A DNA stretch of 64,000 nucleotides from Nocardia brasiliensis ATCC 700358. Its GTDB lineage: Bacteria > Actinomycetota > Actinomycetes > Mycobacteriales > Mycobacteriaceae. Below, piece after piece: positions 53,872-61,451 of the stretch. The translations under genes and the position numbers were made by a program. Below the pieces are notes generated by a model. It saw nothing but the letters and a program-made list of their open reading frames with translations. It did no database searches and was not told the DNA's origin. Position 1 is the first letter of the stretch. Each line of letters begins with the position of its first letter. Location of the stretch: assembly GCF_000250675.2 (NCBI RefSeq), contig NC_018681.1:9114001-9178000 (forward strand). The letters run 5' to 3'.

Positions 53872-53924
53872 TTGACACGCAGCCAAAAGGCTGCCTATCC
53901 TCCAACAGGCAGCCGAAAGGGTGC
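53872..53924 (+). promoter_or_regulatory. Promoter with two ArsR-type operators
   Basis: A consensus -35 TTGACA (53872-53877), an 18-bp spacer, and -10 TATCCT (53896-53901). The palindrome GCAGCC-AAAA-GGCTGC (53879-53894) fills the spacer. A second copy with two mismatches, GCAGCC-GAAA-GGGTGC, lies at 53909-53924, 30 bp downstream. Binding would block RNA polymerase, so autorepression is expected. Confidence 0.75.
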
Positions 53925-53945
53925 ATATTTCCGGTAAGGTGGGGC

Positions 53946-54749
53946 ATGGACGAGGTATTCCGAGCACTGGCCGATCCGCACCGCAGACGACTGCTGGACA
54001 GTCTCAACGCGCGCAACGGGCAGACCCTGCGCGAACTGTGCGGGGGGCTGGCGATGGCACGACAATCGGTCAGCAAACATCTTGCCGTGCTCGAGGTGGC
54101 GAACTTGATCACCACCCGGCGCAGCGGCCGCGAAAAGCTGCACTACCTCAACGCCGAGCCCATCAACGCCATCACCGAGCGCTGGATCAACCGGTACGAC
54201 CGCTCGCGAGTGCGCGCACTCGCCGACCTGAAGCAAGCACTGGAGGCAAACCCCATGAGCGACAACACTTTCGTCTACACCACCTACATCAAAACCACCG
54301 CGCAACAGCTGTGGCGGGCGCTGACGGATTCGGCGTTCACCAGTCGCTACTGGGGCGCGACGTTCGACACCGACTGGCAGCCGGGCTCGGAAATGGTGTG
54401 GCACCAACGTGATTGGCGCAGCAAGGACCCTGAGCAGGTGGTACTCGAAGCCGACCCGTACACCAGGCTTTCCTACACCTGGCACAGCTTCGACGCCGAG
54501 TTCGCCGCGACCTTCGAGATGAACCCCGACGAGGTCGCCGCCTGGGGCCGCGAACCGCGCTCCAAGGTCACCTTCGAGCTCGAGCCGGCAGGCGAGGTGG
54601 TCAAGCTGACCGTCGTGCACGACGGCTTCGCGCCGGGCAGCGCGGTGCTGGAGGGCATCAGCGGCGGCTGGCCCGCGATCCTGTCCGGACTCAAGACCCT
54701 GCTGGAGACCGGCGAGCCGCTGCCCGACCCGGAACCTGCGCAGTCCTGA
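53946..54749 (+). CDS. ArsR-type regulator fused to an SRPBCC (AHSA1) domain
   Basis: A protein of 267 residues from ATG 53946. Residues 1-90 form an ArsR winged helix (VFRALADPHRRRLLDSLNA, ARQSVSKHLAVLE) without the cysteine metal sites. Residues 105-260 form an AHSA1-like START fold (FVYTTYIKTTAQQLWRALTD, then FTSRYWG). The two are usually separate adjacent genes; here they are one frame with an NPMSDN joint that still looks like an old start. The SRPBCC part could bind a hydrophobic ligand that controls DNA binding (inference). Confidence 0.87.
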   Translation: MDEVFRALADPHRRRLLDSLNARNGQTLRELCGGLAMARQSVSKHLAVLEVANLITTRRSGREKLHYLNAEPINAITERWINRYDRSRVRALADLKQALEANPMSDNTFVYTTYIKTTAQQLWRALTDSAFTSRYWGATFDTDWQPGSEMVWHQRDWRSKDPEQVVLEADPYTRLSYTWHSFDAEFAATFEMNPDEVAAWGREPRSKVTFELEPAGEVVKLTVVHDGFAPGSAVLEGISGGWPAILSGLKTLLETGEPLPDPEPAQS

Positions 54750-54899
54750 CGGCACCACAGGCGGGGCGGCCGCCGTTGTATATTCGGACTCCGGCATCGA
54801 GGCCGCACCCGCCGGGGACGGCTCGGACCGAGGAATACGCGGCCGAGGGTGTCGGACGCCGGCCGGCACCGAGCGAGTTCGAAGGCCAGGGGTTTTGCG

Positions 54900-55268
54900 A
54901 TGGCTGTACACAGTGACGAGTTCTTCCGGATCATCGACGCGCTCGTCGACGTGCGCAGCAGCGCGGGTGAGAAATACACCTCCTACAAGGTGCGCGGGAA
55001 ACTCTTCGGCTACTACTGGCCGCGCACCCAGACCGTCGGCCTGAAGCAGACGCTGTCCGAGCAGCAGGCCCTGGTCGCCGAGCGGCCGAAGGTGTTCGAA
55101 GAGCAGTTCACCGCAGGCGGTTTCGGCTGGGTCGTCGTTTACCTGGACGGCATCGAGGCCGACGAACTGGCCGAACTCGTCTTCGAGGCCTGGCGCCTGT
55201 CCGCCCCCGATGCGCTGCTCGCCGAGGTCCCCGAGTGGAGCCCGGCACCGCACCGGCAATCGCGGTAG
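54900..55268 (+). CDS. MmcQ/YjbR-family protein
   Basis: A protein of 122 residues from ATG 54900; upstream in-frame sequence looks non-coding. It has a YjbR (CyaY-like) fold with the characteristic KVRGKLFGYYW, and a C-terminal helix ELAELVFEAWRLSAP. The family is called DNA-binding by homology, and its function is not settled. It is followed 43 bp later by a TetR gene. Confidence 0.78.
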   Translation: MAVHSDEFFRIIDALVDVRSSAGEKYTSYKVRGKLFGYYWPRTQTVGLKQTLSEQQALVAERPKVFEEQFTAGGFGWVVVYLDGIEADELAELVFEAWRLSAPDALLAEVPEWSPAPHRQSR

Positions 55269-55311
55269 CCACGCCGGGCGCGGAAATCGGTCACGCGGCA
55301 GGATGGATCGC

Positions 55312-55944
55312 ATGAGCAGTGCGATCGAACGAGCGCCCCGGCGCCGGACCATGCAGCAGCGCCGCGAGGCCACGATCGCGAAGTTGATCGACGCGACCAT
55401 CGAGGCGATCTGCGAGGTCGGAATCGATCGGGCCTCGGTGCGGGAGATCTGCAGTCGCGCCGGACTGTCCAGCGGCGCGATGTTCAAGCAGTTCGACGGC
55501 CGTCCGGAACTGATCGCGGCCGCCTCGGAGGAGATCCTGGCCCGCCTGCTGCGTCAGTTCCATGCGGTGGTCGACCATTTGGCGCAGGGTGAGAGTTCGC
55601 TCGAGGCGACGGTGGGCTTCCTGCGTTCGGCGATGAGCACGCCGCTCACCCACGCCCTGCGTCAGATCTATATCGCCACCCTGCACGATCCGGAACTGCA
55701 GGCGCGGATCGCGCCCGCGGTGAGCAGCTACTACAGCGAACTCACCACGCACGCCGAGCAGACGGACGCGTTGGCGCAGTTCCCCGAGCACGTGCGCGAG
55801 CCGCTCACGTTCATCGTGGTGCACCTGTTCTCGGGCGAAGCCCTCACCCGCGTCGCGTACCCGCGCCCCGATATCCAGGACCGCATCCTCGAGGTCACCC
55901 TCGACATGCTCGCCACCTACGCCGCCGATCTGAAGAAGCGCTGA
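55312..55944 (+). CDS. TetR-family transcriptional regulator
   Basis: A protein of 210 residues. ATG 55312 is preferred over the ATG at 55303 because AGGATGG then has a suitable spacing. The N-terminal helix-turn-helix reads RASVREICSRAGLSSGAMFKQF. The ligand domain is all-helical. The ligand and target are unknown; the YjbR gene upstream may be co-transcribed. Confidence 0.87.
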   Translation: MSSAIERAPRRRTMQQRREATIAKLIDATIEAICEVGIDRASVREICSRAGLSSGAMFKQFDGRPELIAAASEEILARLLRQFHAVVDHLAQGESSLEATVGFLRSAMSTPLTHALRQIYIATLHDPELQARIAPAVSSYYSELTTHAEQTDALAQFPEHVREPLTFIVVHLFSGEALTRVAYPRPDIQDRILEVTLDMLATYAADLKKR

Positions 55945-55976
55945 AGCCACGTCTACCAGCAGGTTCGAAGGAGTCG

Positions 55977-56013
55977 TTGACGTTTTCCGAAGAGTGAGTG
56001 TACAGTCACTCAC
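55977..56013 (+). promoter_or_regulatory. Promoter and operator of the second TetR gene; leaderless start
   Basis: TTGACG (55977-55982), an 18-bp spacer, and TACAGT (56001-56006). The inverted repeat GTGAGTG-N6-CACTCAC (55994-56013) covers the -10 element and ends directly at the ATG. The expected transcript start coincides with the ATG and no ribosome binding site is present, so the mRNA is probably leaderless. Confidence 0.7.
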
Positions 56014-56583
56014 ATGAGCAAGCGAGGTGCCACTCTCTCCACATCGGAGGTCCGCCGCGACGCCGTCGTGGACGCGGCCATCACCGAGTTCGCCAAGACC
56101 GGCTACCACGGCACGCCGATCAACAACGTGGCGGCACGGGCGGAGATCTCGCCCGCATACGTCTTCAAGCTGTTCCCCGGCAAGGTCGCGCTGTTCGTGG
56201 CCGCGCTCGACCGTTGCTACGAACTGGTCGAGCAGGCCATGTCGGCGGGCGCGGCCCACGCCGCCGGGGCGAGCCCGGAACAGATCCTGCACGAAATGGG
56301 CGGGGCCTACGCCGAACTCATCGCGGACAAACGGCTGCTGATGCTGCAGGTGCACGCCCGCTCGGCGAACGACATCCCGGAGGTCGCCGACGCGATGCGC
56401 CGCGGCACCCAGCGGATCACCACGTTCGCCAAGCAGCGCTCGGGCGCCGGGGACGACCAGGTCCAGCACTTCATCGCGTACGGCGAGCTCTGCCACATGA
56501 TCACCACCCTCGGCCTCGACGCCGGCGACGGCCCCTGGGCCGCCCTCCTGACCGCGGGCATTCGGCACCCGAACACCCACTAG
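56014..56583 (+). CDS. TetR-family regulator of the adjacent quinone oxidoreductase
   Basis: A protein of 189 residues from ATG 56014. The helix-turn-helix is TPINNVAARAEISPAYVFKLF. The C-terminal ligand domain is helical. The operator on its own promoter recurs before the oxidoreductase gene 73 bp downstream, so it probably represses both and is released by an electrophile or quinone-like ligand (inference). Confidence 0.88.
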   Translation: MSKRGATLSTSEVRRDAVVDAAITEFAKTGYHGTPINNVAARAEISPAYVFKLFPGKVALFVAALDRCYELVEQAMSAGAAHAAGASPEQILHEMGGAYAELIADKRLLMLQVHARSANDIPEVADAMRRGTQRITTFAKQRSGAGDDQVQHFIAYGELCHMITTLGLDAGDGPWAALLTAGIRHPNTH

Positions 56584-56623
56584 TCCGACCGCGCCCCCGC
56601 CGGGGCACTTCTTTTACCTTCAT

Positions 56624-56642
56624 AGTGATTGACCAGTCACAC
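56624..56642 (+). promoter_or_regulatory. Operator copy upstream of the quinone oxidoreductase
   Basis: AGTGATTGACCAGTCACAC shares 15 of 19 positions with AGTGAGTGTACAGTCACTC in the TetR promoter (55993-56011). It lies 14 bp before the ATG, over the leader. Confidence 0.65.
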
Positions 56643-56656
56643 ACCAGGAGAATGCC

Positions 56657-57691
56657 ATGACCACCACCGCCCTCGAAATCGTGCTGCCGGACCGTGTCGA
56701 ACCGAACGGCCTGCAGGTCACGACGCGCGAACTGCCCGCCCCCGGACCGGGCCAGGTGCTCGTCCAGGTGGAAGCCTCCGGGGTTTCCTTCGCCGAGCAG
56801 CAGATGCGCCGCGGCAAGTACTACGACCAGCCCGCCTTCCCCTTCGTGCCCGGCTACGACCTGGTCGGCACGGTGGCCGAGCTCGGCGCCGGCGTCGATC
56901 CCACGCTGCTCGGCCGTCGCGTCGCCGCGCTGACCAAGGTCGGCGGCTGGAGCAGCATGGTCCTGCTCGAAGCCGCGGAACTCGTGCGGGTGCCCGGCGC
57001 GCTCGATCCGGCCGAAGCGGAAACCTTTGTGGTGAACGGGATCACGGCTTGGCAGATGCTGCACCGCACCGCCGCGGTGCGCCGGGGCCAGACCATCCTG
57101 GTGCACGGGGCCAACGGCGGCGTCGGCTCGACCCTGGTCCAGTTGGCTCGCGCCGCCGGAATCACCGTCATCGGCACCGCGTCGGCCCGTAACGCGGCGG
57201 CGGTGCAGGCGCTCGGCGCGACCTGGATCGACTACCGCGGCGATGTGGCACAACAGGTTCGGGCCCTGGCCCCGAACGGCGTGGACGCGGTCTTCGACCA
57301 CGTCGGCGGGCCGGGCATCGTCGACTCGTTCCGGCTGCTCGCCCCCGGCGGCACCCTGGTCTCCTACGGGACCGCGGCGACCAAGAACGACGAGGGCAAT
57401 TCCCGGCTGCCGGTGCTGCGCCTGTTCGCCCGGCTGCTCTGGTGGAACGCGTTGCCCAACAAGCGCAACGCGCACTTCTACAACATCTGGGCGGGCAAGC
57501 GTAACGCCGCGCGGTTCCGCAACCGGATCACCGAGGACCTCGGCGCGGTCTTCGAACTCGCCGCCCAGGGCACGCTGCGCGCGCAGGTCGCCGCGCGCTT
57601 CCCGCTGACCGAGGCGGCCCGCGCCCTGGAACTCGCCGAATCCGGCACCGTCACCGGTAAAGTCGTGCTCGTCCCCGACGTGCAGCGCTGA
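56657..57691 (+). CDS. Zinc-free NADPH:quinone oxidoreductase (MDR family)
   Basis: A protein of 344 residues from ATG 56657 with AGGAGA upstream. The GroES-like N-terminal half lacks the zinc-binding cysteines. The nucleotide domain has VHGANGGVGSTLVQLA. It matches the QOR/zeta-crystallin branch that reduces quinones or enones with NADPH. Its control by the adjacent TetR gene is indicated by the shared operator. Confidence 0.9.
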   Translation: MTTTALEIVLPDRVEPNGLQVTTRELPAPGPGQVLVQVEASGVSFAEQQMRRGKYYDQPAFPFVPGYDLVGTVAELGAGVDPTLLGRRVAALTKVGGWSSMVLLEAAELVRVPGALDPAEAETFVVNGITAWQMLHRTAAVRRGQTILVHGANGGVGSTLVQLARAAGITVIGTASARNAAAVQALGATWIDYRGDVAQQVRALAPNGVDAVFDHVGGPGIVDSFRLLAPGGTLVSYGTAATKNDEGNSRLPVLRLFARLLWWNALPNKRNAHFYNIWAGKRNAARFRNRITEDLGAVFELAAQGTLRAQVAARFPLTEAARALELAESGTVTGKVVLVPDVQR

Positions 57692-57733
57692 AAGCTCTCC
57701 CGGACAACAACTCTCGCCCCGAATGCGGCGGCG

Positions 57734-58603
57734 CTACGCCCGGATCGGGTCGGCCAGCCAAGGTTGGTGCGGGAGCGGCACGATCCGGCGGGTGTGCGCG
57801 TAGACCGCCGCGTGCACCCGATCCCGGACACCGAGTTTCGCGAGCACGTTGGACACGTGGGTTTTGACCGTCTGCTCGCCGACCCCGAGCACCGCGGCGA
57901 TCTCCGGATTCGTGTAGGCCTTGGCGATCAGTAACAGCACCTGATGCTCACGGGCGGTGAGGGTTTCGACCTCCGGGGCACTGGGGAACGGCTCGATGCC
58001 GCTGGTCAGCCGGGTGACGAGGCGGCGGGTCAGGTGCGGGTCGATGAGGGCGTCCCCGCGCGCGGCCATCCGGATGGCCGAGATCAGCCCGTCGGCGGGC
58101 AGCGTCTTGACGAGAAAGCCCGTCGCGCCGAGACAGAGTGCGCGGTAGAGATTTTCGTCGGAGTCACTACCGGTGAGGGTGAGGATCCGGGTGCTGCCGC
58201 CCAGCGCCGCGATCGCGTCGACGGCCGCCGGGCTCTCGAAACCGGGCAGATCCAGGTCGAGCAGCGCCACGTCGGGCCGCAGGCGCTCGATCTCACGGAC
58301 CGCGGCGGCGCTGTGGTCGGCCTCGGCGACGCATTCGATATCGGGCTGGGTACCGATCGCCGCGCGCAGGCCGGACCGGAAGATCGCGTGGTTGTCCGCG
58401 AGCACCACCGAAATCGCCGAGCCCGAGGTGGTTTCGATCCGATCCGGCCCGCGATCATCGAGCCGATCGATCGCGGGGGGCCGCTGCTCCTCGGTGGCGT
58501 AGCGGGCCGCGGCCGGCTCGCTGTGCGTGGCGCTCACCGACAGCGTGGCCGCGGTGACAGCGAGCACGAGCGATGACGCCACTCGACGCAGTGGGTGTGT
58601 CAT
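57734..58603 (-). CDS. LuxR-type response regulator with a signal-peptide-like N-terminus
   Basis: A protein of 289 residues from ATG 58603, which has AAGGTCGG upstream. Residues 1-28 (MTHPLRR, then a hydrophobic run, then SATHSEPA) look like a Sec signal peptide, followed by a 35-residue hydrophilic linker. The receiver starts at about 64 (ISVVLADNH, phospho-acceptor D116 in LLDLDLPG). The LuxR domain (about 220-285) reads LTAREHQVLLLIAKAYTNPEIA. Exporting a DNA-binding regulator makes no sense, so the tail may be a fusion scar or a membrane tether. It lies 29 bp after secY. No kinase gene is adjacent. Confidence 0.8.
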   Translation of the reverse strand: MTHPLRRVASSLVLAVTAATLSVSATHSEPAAARYATEEQRPPAIDRLDDRGPDRIETTSGSAISVVLADNHAIFRSGLRAAIGTQPDIECVAEADHSAAAVREIERLRPDVALLDLDLPGFESPAAVDAIAALGGSTRILTLTGSDSDENLYRALCLGATGFLVKTLPADGLISAIRMAARGDALIDPHLTRRLVTRLTSGIEPFPSAPEVETLTAREHQVLLLIAKAYTNPEIAAVLGVGEQTVKTHVSNVLAKLGVRDRVHAAVYAHTRRIVPLPHQPWLADPIRA

Positions 58604-58632
58604 GGTTCCGACCTTATGTTCCGTGCCGCGGA

Positions 58633-59952
58633 TCAGCGCAGGAATCCTGCGTAGCTCCTGCTCATCAGCTGGCTCTCGAGCTGTTTGACGGTGTCGAGCC
58701 CCACACTCACCATGATCAGCACCGAGGTGCCGCCGAAGGCCAGGCTCGACACCCCGCCGCCCGCACCGACGCCGAGCAGTACGTTCGGCAGCACCACGAC
58801 CGCCCCGAGATAGCAGGCGCCGGGCAGCGTGGTCCGGCTGAGCACGAAGGCCAGATAGTCCGCAGTCGGCTTGCCGGGGCGATACCCCGGGATGAACCCG
58901 CCGAACTTGCGCATCTCGTCGGCACGTTCCTGGGGGTTGAAGGTGATCGCGACATAGAAGTAGGTGAAGAACACGATCAGCGCGAAGTAGCTCGCGACGT
59001 ACACCGGGTTGTCGGGGTTGACCAGGTACCGCTGGATCAGCTCTTGCCATGTCGCGGTCGGTCCCGCGCTGCCCTGGGTGAGCTGGGTGAGCAAGTTCGG
59101 CAGGTACAGCAGCGACGACGCGAAGATCACCGGGATGACGCCGGCCTGATTGACCTTCAACGGCAGATACGTCGACGAGCCGCCGTACATCTTCCGGCCG
59201 ACCACGCGCTTGGCGTACTGCACCGGAATCCGGCGCTGGCCCTGTTCGACGAAGACCACGGCCACGATCACCAGCAGCACCGCGACGCAGACGCCGGCGA
59301 AAACGAACGCGCCCTTGCTGTCCAGGATCGCCGTGCCCTGACTCGGGAGCTGGGCCGCGATACCGGCGAAGATCAGCAGCGACATCCCGTTGCCCAGTCC
59401 GCGTTCGGTGATCAGCTCACCGAACCACATGACCAGCGCCGCCCCGGCGGTCAGCACCAGCACGAGCACGACCATGCCGAACAGTCCGTTGTCGGCCAGG
59501 ATGTCGTGCGGGCACCCCCGCAGCAGCTGCCGCCGCGCGGCCAGCGCGACCAGCGTCGACCCTTGCAGCACCGCCAGCGCCATCGCCAGGTAGCGGGTGT
59601 ACTGGGTGATCTTCGCCTGACCGGTGGCGCCCTCTTTGCGCAGCTCCTCGAAGCGCGGGATCACGACGGTCAGCAGCTGGGTGATGATGCCCGCGGTGAT
59701 GTAGGGCGTGATGCCGATCGCGAACACCGACAGGTGCAGCATCGCCCCGCCGGAGAAGAGGTTGATCAGCTGGTAGATGCCCGCGGCGTCGCCGCCGGAG
59801 GCGATCGCTACGCAGGTGCGCACCGCCTGGAAGTCGACCCCCGGCGAGGGCAGTGCCGCACCGAGGCGGTACAGCACGAGCAGCCCCAGCGTGCAGAGTA
59901 TTTTCCGCCGCAGATCCGGAGTCCGAAAGGCCGGTACGAGGGCGGAAAGCAC
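58633..59952 (-). CDS. secY: SecY preprotein translocase subunit, stand-alone copy
   Basis: A protein of 439 residues from GTG 59952 with a perfect AGGAGG. It has ten membrane helices; the family stretches LYRLGAALPSPGV, ITQLLTVVIPRFEELRKEG, GNGMSLLIFAGI, RRIPVQYAKRVVGR and ITFNPQERADEMRKFGGFIPG are intact. It forms the SecYEG channel. It is not in the ribosomal-protein operon (no rpl, rps, adk or map gene nearby), so it is probably a second SecY. It is co-directional with the response regulator 29 bp downstream. Confidence 0.92.
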   Translation of the reverse strand: MLSALVPAFRTPDLRRKILCTLGLLVLYRLGAALPSPGVDFQAVRTCVAIASGGDAAGIYQLINLFSGGAMLHLSVFAIGITPYITAGIITQLLTVVIPRFEELRKEGATGQAKITQYTRYLAMALAVLQGSTLVALAARRQLLRGCPHDILADNGLFGMVVLVLVLTAGAALVMWFGELITERGLGNGMSLLIFAGIAAQLPSQGTAILDSKGAFVFAGVCVAVLLVIVAVVFVEQGQRRIPVQYAKRVVGRKMYGGSSTYLPLKVNQAGVIPVIFASSLLYLPNLLTQLTQGSAGPTATWQELIQRYLVNPDNPVYVASYFALIVFFTYFYVAITFNPQERADEMRKFGGFIPGYRPGKPTADYLAFVLSRTTLPGACYLGAVVVLPNVLLGVGAGGGVSSLAFGGTSVLIMVSVGLDTVKQLESQLMSRSYAGFLR

Positions 59953-60098
59953 GGGTCCTCCTGACGAAAGGCAGTGCCGGACAGGGCGGATACCTGCCGG
60001 GGCCTTCGAACGGTACGGAGCACCGGGCTCTGCTCACGTCGCCCGCGAGTCGGAATTCGGCCTCCCTCCATCGGGGGAACGCGGGCTGTGTCGTCGAG

Positions 60099-60788
60099 TC
60101 AGATGCGGACCAGCACCTGGTCCAGCGACTTGCGGGTCAGATTGGGGACGACCGAATCGTCGGCAGGGTAGCCGATGGGGATGACGGCGAAAGCCTTCTC
60201 GTTGCGGGGCCGGGCCAGGACCTCGCCGAGGAATTTCATCGGGCTCGGCGTGTGCGTGAGGGCGGCCAGACCGGCCAGATGCAGGGCGGTGAGCAGCATG
60301 CCCACGGCGATGCCGACCGATTCGTCGCCGTAGTAGTGCTTGTAGGTGGTGCCGTCCGCGCGCAGGCCGTAGCGCTGCTGGAAAACCACCAAAAGGTAAG
60401 GGGCATCGGTCAAATGCGGCTTGTGCTCGTCGGTGCCGAGCGGACGCAGGGCGGAGAGCCATTCCTCGCCGAGGCGGCCGCCGTAGGAGATGCGCTCCTC
60501 GGCTTCGGCGGCCTCCCGGATGCGGGCGCGCACCTCGGGATCTTCCACCAGGACAAAGGTCCACGGTTGTTGATGCGCGCCCGAGGGCGCGGTGTTCGCC
60601 ACCGCGATGGCGTCGAGCACGAGTTGCTCGGGAACCGGATCGGGGGAGAACATCCGCACCGTGCGGCGCTCGTCCATCCTGGCGCGCAGCACGGCGGATG
60701 CGGCGAGCGCCTGCTCGACCGGAATCCGGTTCGGGTGGTAGGGAATTGGTTCGTACGGGTGCCCATGCAGCGGAGTCCACGTCATCAT
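60099..60788 (-). CDS. Nitroreductase-fold flavoprotein, iodotyrosine-deiodinase-like
   Basis: A protein of 229 residues from ATG 60788 (or 60785). It is an FMN-dependent nitroreductase fold with NTAPSGAHQQPWTFVLVEDP, HYYGDESVGIA and a final PNLTRKSLDQVLV. These stretches align closely with mammalian iodotyrosine deiodinase as I remember it. The three residues that hold the substrate zwitterion there (Glu, Tyr, Lys) are all present at matching spacing: E98, Y102, K123. A dehalogenase acting on a halotyrosine or related phenol is inferred; a plain nitroreductase is the alternative. Confidence 0.85.
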   Translation of the reverse strand: MMTWTPLHGHPYEPIPYHPNRIPVEQALAASAVLRARMDERRTVRMFSPDPVPEQLVLDAIAVANTAPSGAHQQPWTFVLVEDPEVRARIREAAEAEERISYGGRLGEEWLSALRPLGTDEHKPHLTDAPYLLVVFQQRYGLRADGTTYKHYYGDESVGIAVGMLLTALHLAGLAALTHTPSPMKFLGEVLARPRNEKAFAVIPIGYPADDSVVPNLTRKSLDQVLVRI

Positions 60789-60865
60789 AGGTGGAGTGTG
60801 AGCCGCGACGCCGGGCCGGACAACGCGACGCAACGATTACTGTCCACTCCACCAGACGCACGAAA

Positions 60866-60917
60866 AGCCCGTCCCGGAATGGTCCGGTGGCGGCCGGATC
60901 CAGGCCCGAGACGGGCT
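60866..60917 (-). terminator. Possible terminator of the small secreted protein gene
   Basis: An 8-bp stem (60866-60873 with 60910-60917) with a long loop, 13 nt past the stop at 60930. Confidence 0.35.
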
Positions 60918-60929
60918 ACGCGACGGGAT

Positions 60930-61301
60930 TCACCCGTTATAGATCTCCACATACGCATTGGTGGCGAAGGCGAAAACGCCGGGGCCCATTCCCGTGCACG
61001 CGGCGGTCGTACGCTGACCCGACGGCGTGAACGGATAGCTCAGCACCTTGTACGGCCCGATGTTGTAGATCGGGAAAGCGGGCCCGGCGTAGAGGCCGAC
61101 GCAGTCCAGGTGCAGGACATAGTTCGAACCACCGTCGGCCTGGCATACCGCCGACGCGTCGAACAGGCCCTTCTCGACGACGCAGTCCTGCGGGGCCGCC
61201 TGGGCGGTGCCCGCTCCGGCCACACCGACCACGCCGACGAACGCCAGCCCCGAAATGCCCGCGGCCGCGACCCGAGCGGCGGTGGCAATTGCACTTCTCA
61301 T
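60930..61301 (-). CDS. Small secreted protein
   Basis: A protein of 123 residues from ATG 61301 with GGAGGAG upstream. A clear Sec signal peptide ends near GTAQA-A (about residues 35-37). The mature part of about 88 residues has four cysteines (QDC, AVC, LDC, AAC), which could form two disulfides, and aromatic-rich strands (GPAFPIYNIGPYKVLSYPF). I do not recognise a family. Confidence 0.75.
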   Translation of the reverse strand: MRSAIATAARVAAAGISGLAFVGVVGVAGAGTAQAAPQDCVVEKGLFDASAVCQADGGSNYVLHLDCVGLYAGPAFPIYNIGPYKVLSYPFTPSGQRTTAACTGMGPGVFAFATNAYVEIYNG

Positions 61302-61380
61302 GAAAACTCCTCCGGTTTGCATTGTGCTGTTCGTCGGGGCCGCGCGCGGAAACGTTACATTTGCCGCCATCGAATCGGCT

Positions 61381-61399
61381 GCCCCCGAGTTTCGGGGGC
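61381..61399 (-). terminator. Hairpin after the secreted hydrolase gene
   Basis: An 8-bp GC-rich stem (61381-61388 with 61392-61399) and a 3-nt loop, about 50 nt past the stop at 61452 on the minus strand. Confidence 0.5.
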
Positions 61400-61451
61400 C
61401 AAGAATAACCGAGGGGTGCCGGACACTTTCAGGAGGAAGAAACAGTGTCCG

